Assembly: GCF_024609785.1 (NCBI RefSeq)
Contig: NZ_JANHJQ010000003.1
Coordinates: forward strand, 122,161 to 186,160
Origin: Pseudalkalibacillus decolorationis
Lineage (GTDB): Bacteria; Bacillota; Bacilli; Bacillales; Fictibacillaceae
Reading direction: 5' to 3'
Length of the DNA stretch: 64,000 bases
A model generated the notes under the pieces. The model was not told the origin of the DNA, did no database searches, and saw only the letters and a program-made list of their open reading frames with translations. Positions within the stretch are counted from its first letter, which is position 1, and the number at the start of each line of letters is the position of its first letter. Below are positions 1 through 8,568 of the stretch, in pieces. Made by a program: the position numbers and the translations under genes.

Positions 1-1
1 A

Positions 2-1627
2 AAACATGAAGAAATAGAGGCATATACTCTTGTCGATGGGAAATTGTCTGTTGCTTTAAGTAGCGGTGAGACGACCGGGTTAAAAGATGATTCGCAGTTA
101 GTCGGTTACCAAGGAAACCAAAAACAACCCAAGGCAGTTTTGTTAAAAAATAATGGGATCCATTTAGAAATTCAACTTGATCGTAACCATCTGATAGGAC
201 AATCAGATAAGGCTGGAATAAAAGACATTCTCATAGAATCGGCTTTGACTGCAATTATGGACTTTGAGGACTCCGTTGCAGCGGTTGATACCGAAGACAA
301 GGTGCTTGTATATCGAAACTTTTTAGGCCTGATAAGAGGCGATTTATCAACTTCATTTACAAAAGGTAATACAACAGTTATAAGGACTCTTAATCCCGAT
401 CGAACGTATACTTCTCCTAATGGTGAGACATTCTCCTTGCCTGGACGATCCCTCATGTTTGCTCGAAACGTTGGACATTTAATGACAAGTAATACACTGC
501 TAGATCAGGAGGATAAGGAGGTTCCAGAAGGTATATTAGATACAGTTATAACTGGACTTCTTGCTAAACATGATGTAATAGGAAATGGCCGATATAAAAA
601 TTCCCATAAAGGTTCAGCCTACATCGTTAAGCCAAAGATGCATGGATCAGAAGAAGTGGCTTTTGCCAATGAGCTATTTAATCGAACAGAAGACATACTT
701 GGTCTGGAACGAAATACGCTTAAGATTGGTGTAATGGATGAAGAACGCAGAACCACTTTAAACTTAAAAGCTTGTATTAATGAAGTAAAAGAGAGAATTG
801 TCTTTATAAATACTGGGTTTTTAGACAGAACTGGGGACGAGATCCATACGTCTATGGAAGCAGGTCCTATGATTCGTAAAAATGAGATGAAGGCTTCTAA
901 TTGGTTGCAGGCCTATGAAAAGTCAAATGTAAATATAGGATTGGATAGTGGCTTACAGGGGCGGGCTCAGATAGGTAAAGGAATGTGGGCAATGCCGGAC
1001 TTGATGGCCGACATGGTGAATCAAAAAGTCAGCCAACTTTTAGCAGGAGCGAACACGGCTTGGGTGCCTTCACCTACTGCTGCTACCTTGCATGCTTTAC
1101 ATTATCATAAGGTTGATATAACGAAGGTTCAAAAAGGGCTAACGGAAATTTCTAATGACTACTCCGATGAAATCCTGCAAATACCGGTAATAGTTAATCC
1201 GAATTGGAGTCCCGAAAAAGTCCAGGAAGAGCTAGATAACAATTCACAGGGTATTCTTGGATATGTCGTTCGTTGGGTCGAACAAGGAATTGGTTGTTCT
1301 AAAGTACCGGATATTAACAACGTAAACCTTATGGAGGACCGTGCTACATTGCGTATTTCTAGTCAACACATGGCTAACTGGCTTCGTCACGGAATATGTA
1401 CAAATGAACAAGTAATGGAGACTTTGAAACGCATGGCGGTAGTAGTGGATGATCAAAATGCTGGAGATCCTGAGTATCGACCAATGGGGGATAACTTTGA
1501 CAATTCCCTTGCATTCCAAGCTGCGTGTGAATTAGTTTTCGAGGGTATCGACCAACCAAGTGGCTATACAGAACCGATTTTACACCGCCGTCGACTTGAA
1601 GCGAAGTCTAAGGTGCTTTCTCCGTAA
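2..1627 (+). CDS. glcB: Malate synthase G, 5' end cut by window edge
   Basis: Condenses glyoxylate and acetyl-CoA to malate in the cytoplasm. The frame is open to the first base, so the start lies outside the window; about 541 of the usual ~725 residues are present. Family blocks seen in order: [69 protein letters not shown] and [13 protein letters not shown], which carry the known magnesium/glyoxylate residues and the catalytic Asp (in the last block). This is the large monomeric G form, not the A form. It may close a glycolate/glyoxylate operon that starts upstream. A GntR gene with its own promoter follows 114 bp later, so the two need not be co-transcribed. Confidence 0.95.
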   Translation, partial: KHEEIEAYTLVDGKLSVALSSGETTGLKDDSQLVGYQGNQKQPKAVLLKNNGIHLEIQLDRNHLIGQSDKAGIKDILIESALTAIMDFEDSVAAVDTEDKVLVYRNFLGLIRGDLSTSFTKGNTTVIRTLNPDRTYTSPNGETFSLPGRSLMFARNVGHLMTSNTLLDQEDKEVPEGILDTVITGLLAKHDVIGNGRYKNSHKGSAYIVKPKMHGSEEVAFANELFNRTEDILGLERNTLKIGVMDEERRTTLNLKACINEVKERIVFINTGFLDRTGDEIHTSMEAGPMIRKNEMKASNWLQAYEKSNVNIGLDSGLQGRAQIGKGMWAMPDLMADMVNQKVSQLLAGANTAWVPSPTAATLHALHYHKVDITKVQKGLTEISNDYSDEILQIPVIVNPNWSPEKVQEELDNNSQGILGYVVRWVEQGIGCSKVPDINNVNLMEDRATLRISSQHMANWLRHGICTNEQVMETLKRMAVVVDDQNAGDPEYRPMGDNFDNSLAFQAACELVFEGIDQPSGYTEPILHRRRLEAKSKVLSP

Positions 1628-1663
1628 TACTATCAATCAATTAGTTAAAGATTCTGAAAAAAA

Positions 1664-1692
1664 TTGACTTTAGCCAGAAAGTTCTATATATT
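1664..1692 (+). promoter_or_regulatory. Sigma-A promoter of the HutC-type regulator
   Basis: TTGACT at 1664-1669 and TATATT at 1687-1692 with a 17-bp spacer, 50 bp before the regulator start. Close to consensus; assigned by sequence only. Confidence 0.65.
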
Positions 1693-1705
1693 CATCAGTG
1701 AAAAG

Positions 1706-1718
1706 TTATAACATTATA
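1706..1718. promoter_or_regulatory. Candidate operator TTATAACATTATA
   Basis: This site lies just past the expected transcription start of the HutC-type regulator gene. A near-identical 13-mer (TTATAATATTATA) lies at 2793-2805 in front of the ABC transporter operon. Shared placement suggests a binding site for the regulator at 1742. The region is very AT-rich, so chance matches are possible. Confidence 0.35.
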
Positions 1719-1741
1719 CTAATGAATTAGAGGAGAAGCTT

Positions 1742-2464
1742 ATGGACTTAGATAAGGAATTACCAATACCTTTATATCATCAAATAAAATTTTATTTAGA
1801 AGAAAAGATTAACTCTGGTCAATGGGAACCAGGCTATCAGTTGCCAACTGAAAAAGAACTCTCCCTGCAATTTAAAGTAAGTAATATCACGATCAAAAGA
1901 GCTATTCATGATCTTGTTAACAAAGGACTTCTTTATCGACAAAGAGGAAAAGGGACCTTTGTTTCTAAAAAAGAAGATAAAGACATTTATGGATTAGTCA
2001 CTTTTCGAAACGAATCGGAAGACAACGCAAATCATCCTCATAAAACGTTAAGCTTTAAGAAGGAACTAGCGGGACCCACTTTGGCAAAAAAAATGAATCT
2101 TGATCAATATGATAAGGTGTATACAATTCATCGTTTAAAAATAGAAGGTGATTTACCAATTGGCATTGAATATTCTCATATTCCTGAGGCTCTTTGCCCC
2201 GATCTTACTGAAACAATGATTGAAGATGAATTGTTATACAACATTTTTCAAAATAACTATCAGTTGAAGTTTGAAAGAGCAAAAATTTACTTTTCTACGA
2301 CATTAGCAAATGATTTCGAATCGGATCTTATGCAGATTGATAAAGGATCGCAGCTATTCATTTTGGAAAGATATACTTACACCGATGAACGAGACGTGCT
2401 TGAATATTCAAAATTTATTGTGAGGCAAGACAAGGCAAACTACTTCATAGAAGTCCAGTTGTAA
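1742..2464 (+). CDS. GntR/HutC-family regulator with UTRA domain
   Basis: A 240-residue DNA-binding regulator. Residues ~8-75 form the GntR winged helix (PIPLYHQIKFYLEEKI, LPTEKELSLQFKVSNITIKR, RQRGKGTFV). Residues ~95-235 fit a UTRA effector domain, which in HutC relatives senses a small metabolite. AGAGGAG stands before the ATG. It sits just upstream of, and in the same direction as, an ABC importer and an amine dehydrogenase operon, so it probably controls both itself and that operon in response to the imported substrate. The effector cannot be read from the sequence. Confidence 0.9.
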   Translation: MDLDKELPIPLYHQIKFYLEEKINSGQWEPGYQLPTEKELSLQFKVSNITIKRAIHDLVNKGLLYRQRGKGTFVSKKEDKDIYGLVTFRNESEDNANHPHKTLSFKKELAGPTLAKKMNLDQYDKVYTIHRLKIEGDLPIGIEYSHIPEALCPDLTETMIEDELLYNIFQNNYQLKFERAKIYFSTTLANDFESDLMQIDKGSQLFILERYTYTDERDVLEYSKFIVRQDKANYFIEVQL

Positions 2465-2646
2465 TTTCTATCTCCTTCTAATGAACAACATTGTTGGTCT
2501 ATATTGTATTAAGACATAACTTCGAGATAATGGTGGAGTTGCGTTATCTCAAGTTGTGGAATATCGACCACAACCGTATTGTAGAGATGGGGATAAATAG
2601 TCGAACCATGATTGTAAATAATGCTTAGTAATATGTTTAAATTATA
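2465..2646. other. Intergenic stretch, nothing recognised
   Basis: AT-rich gap after the regulator. An imperfect inverted repeat around 2527-2558 (GATAATGG.. and ..TTATC) was seen, but no gene, terminator or motif can be supported. Confidence 0.4.
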
Positions 2647-2676
2647 TTGACAAATAATTCTGAATAATGGTAGTAT
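2647..2676 (+). promoter_or_regulatory. Sigma-A promoter of the ABC/dehydrogenase operon
   Basis: TTGACA at 2647-2652 and TAGTAT at 2671-2676 with an 18-bp spacer. It lies ~250 bp before the substrate-binding protein gene, leaving a long 5' leader. Confidence 0.55.
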
Positions 2677-2792
2677 TACATACAATATAATAATATAACT
2701 TTAATGTACGAAAGTAAAAATTCAACAGTATTTATGAATGATGTAAAAGTTGCATAGTTTATAGTTCTTTTAAATAAGTGTTTTTAATTAAA

Positions 2793-2805
2793 TTATAATA
2801 TTATA
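2793..2805. promoter_or_regulatory. Candidate operator TTATAATATTATA
   Basis: This is the second copy of the 13-mer found at 1706-1718; here it extends to a 14-bp perfect palindrome (TTATAATATTATAA). It lies in the leader of the ABC operon. Probably bound by the HutC-type regulator; AT-richness limits confidence. Confidence 0.35.
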
Positions 2806-2928
2806 ACTTTTGTGCTTTATTGTAAGAAAGAATATATGATATTCAATTTATAGGAAGGAGGAATTCTTAAGGAAGTTGTTTAGCTCGACCATGATCAGCT
2901 TCATAAATCTAAAATGTAGGGGGAATTA

Positions 2929-4002
2929 GTGGTGAAAGTTAGGGTAGGTATGATTTCTTTTATTGCATTATTTATATTTTTGACGGGATGTAGTGGCAGT
3001 GAGGAGACAGGTGGTAAAGCCTCCAATAATGGAAAGACATTAGTAATTGCAGCATATGGTGGCAGTTACGAACAAGGTTTGAAAGAATCGATTATCCCTG
3101 AATTCGAAAAAGAACATGGTGTAAACGTGAAGTACATTACTGGTAGTTCAGTCGATACACTGTCAAAATTACAGGCTCAAAAGGATAATCCCCAAATTGA
3201 CGTTGCCTTTTTAGATGATGGCCCTCAAGCTCAGGCTAATTCATTCGGACTATTGGCCCCTCTAGATGAAAAAATTGTAACCAACTTGAAAAACGTTTAT
3301 GACATTGCTAAATACGAAGAAAATGTTGGGGTTGGATTAGGAATCATTTCAACTGGACTCGCTTACAATGCTGAAACGTTTGAAGAAAATGGATGGGATC
3401 CGCCAACATCTTGGAACGATCTGGCAGACCCTAAGTTCGAAGGAAAACTAGTTTTGCCCTCTATTACAAATACTTATGGTGTCCACTTACTCGTAATGGC
3501 TGCTAGAGCGAATGGTGGAGATGAATCTAATATTGAGCCTGGCTTCGATAAGATGAAAGAAATCGCAAAAAATGCGGTTACTTTCGATAAAACAGCTGAC
3601 GTTTCTAACTACTTTTTACAAGGACAAACTGTAGCATCAGCTTGGGGAAGCAGCCGAGTGTATACCTTGCAAGACTCTGGATTTCCAATCAAATATGTTT
3701 ATCCTGAGGAAGGTGCAGTCGCGTTAATATCTACTGCAAACCTGGTTAAGGACGCCCCAAACTCTGAATTAGGACAAAAGTTTATCAATTTTCTATTGAC
3801 TGAAAAAGTTCAGAAAACTCTCTCGGAAAGGATATTTAATGGTCCGGTTAATAAAAACGTAGAGTTGGATAGTGAACTAGCCAAAAAGGTTGTATATGGT
3901 CAAGAAAATGTGGACCGACTTATAAAAGTAGACTGGTCAGTGATAAATGAAAAGCGTTCAGAATGGACAGAGCGGTTTAGTAAAGAAATTGTAAGTCAGT
4001 AA
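2929..4002 (+). CDS. Spermidine/putrescine- or opine-type ABC substrate-binding lipoprotein
   Basis: Extracellular solute receptor of 357 residues, anchored by a lipobox (FLTGCS, lipidated Cys at ~21) after a short hydrophobic signal. The mature part (LVIAAYGGSYEQGLKESIIP, FEKEHGVNVKYITGSS, NTYGVHLLVMAARANGGDE) fits the PotD-like family that also contains iron, opine and 2-aminoethylphosphonate receptors. Two GTG codons at 2929 and 2932 follow an AGGGGG site; either could be the start. ATP-binding and two membrane subunits follow directly, so this is the receptor of that importer. Substrate not readable; an amine or amino-acid derivative is likely from the downstream dehydrogenase. Confidence 0.9.
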   Translation: MVKVRVGMISFIALFIFLTGCSGSEETGGKASNNGKTLVIAAYGGSYEQGLKESIIPEFEKEHGVNVKYITGSSVDTLSKLQAQKDNPQIDVAFLDDGPQAQANSFGLLAPLDEKIVTNLKNVYDIAKYEENVGVGLGIISTGLAYNAETFEENGWDPPTSWNDLADPKFEGKLVLPSITNTYGVHLLVMAARANGGDESNIEPGFDKMKEIAKNAVTFDKTADVSNYFLQGQTVASAWGSSRVYTLQDSGFPIKYVYPEEGAVALISTANLVKDAPNSELGQKFINFLLTEKVQKTLSERIFNGPVNKNVELDSELAKKVVYGQENVDRLIKVDWSVINEKRSEWTERFSKEIVSQ

Positions 4003-4017
4003 TTAGGGGGTGGGAAA

Positions 4018-5097
4018 ATGGCATATTTACAGCTAAAAGGTGTTGTGAAAAAGTTCAACCAAGTTGATGTTGTAAAACGACTTTCTTTGGACATTAAAAA
4101 AGGAGAGCTTATCTCATTTTTAGGTCCTTCCGGTTGTGGGAAAACAACCACATTGAATATGATTGCCGGATTCTTGGATGTAGATGGGGGCGCAATTGAG
4201 GTGGAAGGGAAACCTGTTCACCTCCTCCCACCTCATAAACGAAATATGGGCATGGTATTCCAGAATTATGCGCTATTCCCCCACATGACTGTATTTGAAA
4301 ATGCAAGCTATGGATTAAAGTTAAGGAAGGTCACAAAGTCAGAAATCCACCAAAGAGTACAAGAGGCTTTAGAAATGGTAAACCTTGAAGGGTATGAAAA
4401 AAGGTACCCTAAAGAACTATCTGGGGGTCAGCAACAGAGAGTAGCACTGGCGAGGGCCCTTGTTATCCGGCCCCTCGTCCTGTTATTAGATGAACCATTG
4501 AGTAACTTGGATGCCAAACTACGTCAAAAAATGAGAGAAGAGATTGTTGAAATTCAAAAGAGGGTTGGGATAACTACCATATTTGTTACACATGACCAAG
4601 AGGAGGCACTGGCAATTTCTGACCGGATTGCTGTCATGAATAAAGGGAAAATTGAACAAATCGACACACCGGAAAACATTTACAACAACCCTCAAAGTGC
4701 TTTTGTTTCCCAATTTATTGGTGAAGTAAATCAATTAGAAGGAACCGTTCTTGAAACAAACGGTCATGCATCAAATATTAGGGTACTAGGTTCTTCGTTC
4801 TCTCTTCCTGAAGTGAATATAGGGAAGGGATCTAATATTACATTGTTTATTCGACCTGAGAGAATCCGAATATCAAAAACTATAAGGGAAGACCAGATTT
4901 GTTATGAATCCACGCTAGAGAGAAAAATGTTTTTAGGATCAAAAACGCGTTATATTTTAAAGGTTGAAAACGCTCGTCTCATTGCAGATATAGGAAATAG
5001 CGAACTTGACCCAGCAACCTTAAAGGAAGGAAGCACAGTTTACGCGACTTGGTACTCTAATGATCTATTTACTTCAAGTAAGGAGGTCGTCAGTTGA
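4018..5097 (+). CDS. ABC transporter ATP-binding protein, PotA type
   Basis: Energises the importer at the inner face of the membrane. Walker A is GPSGCGKTT (~residues 36-44), the signature is LSGGQQQR, Walker B is VLLLDEPLSNLDAKLR and the switch His is in TIFVTHDQEEAL. The last ~110 residues form a TOBE-like domain, as in PotA/FbpC. Length (359 aa) is normal. The start is 15 bp after the receptor gene with a GGGGGTGGG site. The stop overlaps the TTG start of the first permease by 4 bp, which points to coupled translation. Confidence 0.93.
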   Translation: MAYLQLKGVVKKFNQVDVVKRLSLDIKKGELISFLGPSGCGKTTTLNMIAGFLDVDGGAIEVEGKPVHLLPPHKRNMGMVFQNYALFPHMTVFENASYGLKLRKVTKSEIHQRVQEALEMVNLEGYEKRYPKELSGGQQQRVALARALVIRPLVLLLDEPLSNLDAKLRQKMREEIVEIQKRVGITTIFVTHDQEEALAISDRIAVMNKGKIEQIDTPENIYNNPQSAFVSQFIGEVNQLEGTVLETNGHASNIRVLGSSFSLPEVNIGKGSNITLFIRPERIRISKTIREDQICYESTLERKMFLGSKTRYILKVENARLIADIGNSELDPATLKEGSTVYATWYSNDLFTSSKEVVS

Positions 5098-6014
5098 GTT
5101 CTAAAATAATGACTCAAAAAAATGTACCCCTTACAACAAGTGACACTGGGAAAATAAGAAAAAAAAGAAGAGATATTCTTTTATTACTTCTACCAACATT
5201 AGTTATCTTTATTTTCTTTTTCTTAATTCCTTTACTATTTCTATTTATTAATAGTTTTAAAACATTTGATCCGATTCTTGGAATTGGAGAATCTTGGACA
5301 CTTGAACATTATAAAAAGTTTCTTTCAGATACCTTTTATTTAAATGTCCTTTGGAGAACGATCAAAATTGGTTTAATTACAACATTTATCTCTATTTTGA
5401 TTTCATACCCAGTAGCCTATTATATCTCTCATTCGTCAGGGAGAAAAAGAAACTACTTAACATTATTGATTCTCTCACCTTTATTAATTAGCATGGTTAT
5501 CCGGTGTTATGGATGGGTCATTCTATTGTCTAAGAATGGTTTAATAAATGATACACTTCTCCGTTTAGGGATTGTTGATAAACCACTTACCATACTTTAT
5601 ACAGAATTCAGTGTCATTCTTGGAATGATACATGTCTTGTTTCCATATATGGTTTTGAGTATTGTTGGTTCCTTAGAACGAATTGACTCCTCTATCATCA
5701 ACGCATCTAGAAATCTAGGAGCCAATCCATTTAAAACCTTCTTTGCAATTACGTTGCCACTTAGTTTACCAGGAATTTTCGCAGGTTCTGTCATGGTGTT
5801 TAGTTTAACTGCAAGTTCATTTGTAACACCAGCTATTTTGGGAGGACCACAGGTGAAAGTAATGTCTTATCTTACTTATGAGCAAGTGGCCGTTATTTTA
5901 AACTGGCCGTTGGGTGCTGCCATTGGTTTTATACTTGTCCTGATATCTACTATTACCATTGTAGTATACAGTAAGTTATTAACAGCATCTAAAAAAGGGG
6001 TGGCAATTCAATGA
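5094..6014 (+). CDS. ABC transporter permease, PotB type
   Basis: A 306-residue inner-membrane subunit with about six membrane spans, the first at ~29-52. The cytoplasmic loop INASRNLGANPFKTFFAITL is the EAA motif that docks to the ATPase. It starts with TTG overlapping the ATPase stop (AAGGAGG upstream) and its stop overlaps the next ATG by 4 bp. Pairs with the following PotC-like subunit to form the channel. Confidence 0.92.
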   Translation: MSSKIMTQKNVPLTTSDTGKIRKKRRDILLLLLPTLVIFIFFFLIPLLFLFINSFKTFDPILGIGESWTLEHYKKFLSDTFYLNVLWRTIKIGLITTFISILISYPVAYYISHSSGRKRNYLTLLILSPLLISMVIRCYGWVILLSKNGLINDTLLRLGIVDKPLTILYTEFSVILGMIHVLFPYMVLSIVGSLERIDSSIINASRNLGANPFKTFFAITLPLSLPGIFAGSVMVFSLTASSFVTPAILGGPQVKVMSYLTYEQVAVILNWPLGAAIGFILVLISTITIVVYSKLLTASKKGVAIQ

Positions 6015-6814
6015 GCAAGAAATGGCCAAAAGCCCTATTGAATTTGTATGTTTGGCTTGTTTTTATTTTCTTGATGGCTCCAGTTATTGTTATTTTACTT
6101 TCCTCTTTAACAAAGACGGAATATATCGTTTTTCCTCCAAAAGGAATAACGTTCCGCTGGTACAGTGAATTATTGAATCATCCAGAATTTATTCAATCAT
6201 TTTGGTTAAGTGTGTCTGTCGCTCTTGGAACAGCCATACTCTCCACATTAATCGGCACGTTAGCATCGATTGCGGTTGTCCGATATGAATTTAAAGGAAA
6301 AGAAGCTGTCATTCAATTAACAGGTTCTCCACTGCTTATCCCTTCCGTTGTACTTGGGGTTGCATTATTGCAGTTTTATTCTTGGATTGGGTTGTCTACC
6401 AGTCCTCTTGCATTGGTTATAGGACATATCATTATTACAATTCCGTTTGTAATGAGACTAGTGGTGGCAAGTCTGGTTGGATTTAACCGATCCATCGAAT
6501 ATGCTGCAATGAATTTAGGCGCTACACCGATAAAAGCCTTTTTCCACATTACCCTGCCAGTCATCAGATCAGGCGTGCTCGCTGGAGGAATTTTTGCGTT
6601 TATCACTTCATTCGATGATTTAACAGTTGCCTTGTTTATTGTTAGTACAGATGTGGTGACATTGCCTGTACGTATTTTCACCTATATGCAATATCAATAT
6701 GATCCGATTATAACTTCCGTATCCAGTGTCATGATTGTATTAACCGTAGTATTGATGCTCGTTATTGAAAAAGTTCTTGGCGTTGGAAAGTTATTTGCAG
6801 TTAATAAGAAATAG
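6011..6814 (+). CDS. ABC transporter permease, PotC type
   Basis: A 267-residue second channel subunit with six predicted spans and the EAA loop EYAAMNLGATPIKAFFHITL. The start overlaps the previous stop (ATGA). A 14-bp gap with GGAGGAG leads to the 2Fe-2S protein, so transporter and dehydrogenase form one operon of eight genes (2929-9665). Confidence 0.92.
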   Translation: MSKKWPKALLNLYVWLVFIFLMAPVIVILLSSLTKTEYIVFPPKGITFRWYSELLNHPEFIQSFWLSVSVALGTAILSTLIGTLASIAVVRYEFKGKEAVIQLTGSPLLIPSVVLGVALLQFYSWIGLSTSPLALVIGHIIITIPFVMRLVVASLVGFNRSIEYAAMNLGATPIKAFFHITLPVIRSGVLAGGIFAFITSFDDLTVALFIVSTDVVTLPVRIFTYMQYQYDPIITSVSSVMIVLTVVLMLVIEKVLGVGKLFAVNKK

Positions 6815-6828
6815 GAGGAGAAGTAGGG

Positions 6829-7137
6829 ATGGAGATAACCAATCATCCGACTTTAGGCAAACAAATAGATGAAGAGGTAACTTTCACGTTTGAAGGGATG
6901 CCATTAACTGTACAAAAAGGCAAAACCGTGGCAGCAGCTTTAATGACTCATCGTGTTCGAAAGCTTGGTGTTAGTCGTAAATTAATTCAACCCCGTGGTT
7001 TATTTTGCGCGAATGGACGGTGTTGCAGTTGTTTTATGACGATAGATGGTAAGGAACACGTACGGTCTTGCATGACTTTAGTTCAGAATGGGATGAATGT
7101 GCTACAAAATAACAGTGATCCGAACGTAAGGAAATGA
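6829..7137 (+). CDS. 2Fe-2S ferredoxin-like subunit of an amine dehydrogenase
   Basis: A 102-residue electron-transfer subunit. Cys60, Cys65, Cys68 and Cys81 (FCANGRCCSC...VRSC) match the plant-type C-x4-C-x2-C-x12-C 2Fe-2S motif; Cys66 is extra. Its size fits HcnA/LhpF-like subunits and the N-terminal domain of sarcosine oxidase alpha. It overlaps the next gene by 4 bp (ATGATAA region) and probably passes electrons between the two flavoproteins encoded downstream. Confidence 0.88.
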   Translation: MEITNHPTLGKQIDEEVTFTFEGMPLTVQKGKTVAAALMTHRVRKLGVSRKLIQPRGLFCANGRCCSCFMTIDGKEHVRSCMTLVQNGMNVLQNNSDPNVRK

Positions 7138-8252
7138 TAAATATGGAGACAGACGTTTTAATTATAGGTGGTGGGCCAGCGGGGTTATCTGCAGCCTATG
7201 AGACCGCTTCAAGAGGTTTAAATGTCACTATAATAGAAGAGACATGGTATTTAGGAGGACAGCTCGTCCAACAAACCCAATCATTTGAGGATATGCCTAA
7301 TCACTATCGCCAATTATGCGGATTTGAAATAGCTGAAAATCTGATTAAAAAAGTAGAACCTTTTGGAATACACGTATTAACGGATCATACACTTATTGGT
7401 TTATATGAAAATGGAGAAATGGGAATTAGTAATGACCGAGATGTATTTCCAGTTAAAGCATCAAAGATCATTATGGCGACTGGTGCAGCTGAAATAGCCG
7501 TTCCTTTCCCAAAATGGACTTTACCTGGAATTATGACTGCGGGGGCTGCGCAGATTTTGATTAATAGGGATAGAGTGTTACCAGGGACAAAGACGATATT
7601 GATTGGTTCTAGTAGTTTTGCCTTTGAACTCGCGAAGCAATTACATGAAGTAGGCATCGAAGTAAAGGGAATCGTTGAACAACAATCAGATATTGTTCTA
7701 CAAAACAATTGTTTAATAGATGAAATTGAAAAGTTGAACATCCCCATTTTAAAGAATACTAAAGTGATTGAGGCAGAAGGAAAAGGCCAGGTAGAAACAT
7801 TGGTTATAGAATCTAATCAAGGTCCACAACGGATTGATGTTGATTTTGTCTGCCTTGATGGGGGAAGAAATCCAATTTTAGAGGCATTTTTAATTGCTAA
7901 CTGTTCCCTTTCTTATAGGAAAATATTAGGGGGGTGGGTGCCTGATTATGATTTGAACTTTGAAACGAGTAGCGAAGGAGTTTATGTGGCCGGAAATAGT
8001 ACAGGAATAACATCCAAGGCAGCTATCTTTTTAACGGGTTCACTATCTGGTATCAGTGTTTGTGAATCTTTAGGAAAAATTAATTCTACTGAAGCTTCTC
8101 AAATGAAAAATCTCTTTTGGGAAGAACTTTATCAAGTTGAACAACAGGTTAACCTGGAAGGATGGAATTCTAGATTGAAACACATCGAGGGGTATATGGG
8201 GCCCAACTCACACCAATCATTATCCGGGATAGGGAGGAAGATAAATGGATAA
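7134..8252 (+). CDS. FAD/NAD(P)-type oxidoreductase subunit (HcnB/OoxA-like), short form
   Basis: A 372-residue flavoprotein. The FAD Rossmann motif is VLIIGGGPAGLSAAYE (residues ~6-21). The second nucleotide motif is weak: ILIGSSSFAFELA in place of GxGxxG, so NAD(P) binding there is doubtful. Relatives such as OoxA/HcnB are about 470 residues and end in a BFD-like 2Fe-2S domain. This protein stops before that domain, which is instead the next gene. Works with the neighbouring small Fe-S proteins and the DAO-type subunit. ATG 7134 overlaps the previous stop; ATG 7143 is an alternative. Confidence 0.88.
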   Translation: MINMETDVLIIGGGPAGLSAAYETASRGLNVTIIEETWYLGGQLVQQTQSFEDMPNHYRQLCGFEIAENLIKKVEPFGIHVLTDHTLIGLYENGEMGISNDRDVFPVKASKIIMATGAAEIAVPFPKWTLPGIMTAGAAQILINRDRVLPGTKTILIGSSSFAFELAKQLHEVGIEVKGIVEQQSDIVLQNNCLIDEIEKLNIPILKNTKVIEAEGKGQVETLVIESNQGPQRIDVDFVCLDGGRNPILEAFLIANCSLSYRKILGGWVPDYDLNFETSSEGVYVAGNSTGITSKAAIFLTGSLSGISVCESLGKINSTEASQMKNLFWEELYQVEQQVNLEGWNSRLKHIEGYMGPNSHQSLSGIGRKING

Positions 8253-8568
8253 CACAACTATCATTTGTCGTTGTGAGGAAATTAATCAAGAAGAGATTGA
8301 AGAAGCCATTCAGATCGGAGCGGAAACATTTGATGATATTAAAAGATTGACTCGATGCGGTATGGGTCCCTGTCAATCTAAGATTTGCATGAATTTAGTA
8401 AGTAGTATTATAAGCGAAAAAACATCTCATCCTCTTTCCCAAGTTCCTGTTCCTCGTTTGCGTATTCCTTTAAGGCCAATTCAAATTAGCACACTTGCAA
8501 CTGGGAGCTCAAATTTTAGTTCAGTTAAGTCTGTTATGGATGAAGTTGAACTTGATGAAAGACGGTGA
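8245..8568 (+). CDS. BFD-like 2Fe-2S protein of the amine dehydrogenase
   Basis: A 107-residue protein with Cys8-x-Cys10 and Cys38-x4-Cys43 (IICRCEE and RCGMGPCQ), the spacing of BFD-like 2Fe-2S domains. Normally this domain is fused to the C-terminus of OoxA/HcnB proteins; here it is separate and overlaps the short flavoprotein gene by 8 bp. GGGAGGAAG precedes the ATG. The tail after ~60 has no recognised motif. Confidence 0.87.
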   Translation: MDNTTIICRCEEINQEEIEEAIQIGAETFDDIKRLTRCGMGPCQSKICMNLVSSIISEKTSHPLSQVPVPRLRIPLRPIQISTLATGSSNFSSVKSVMDEVELDERR

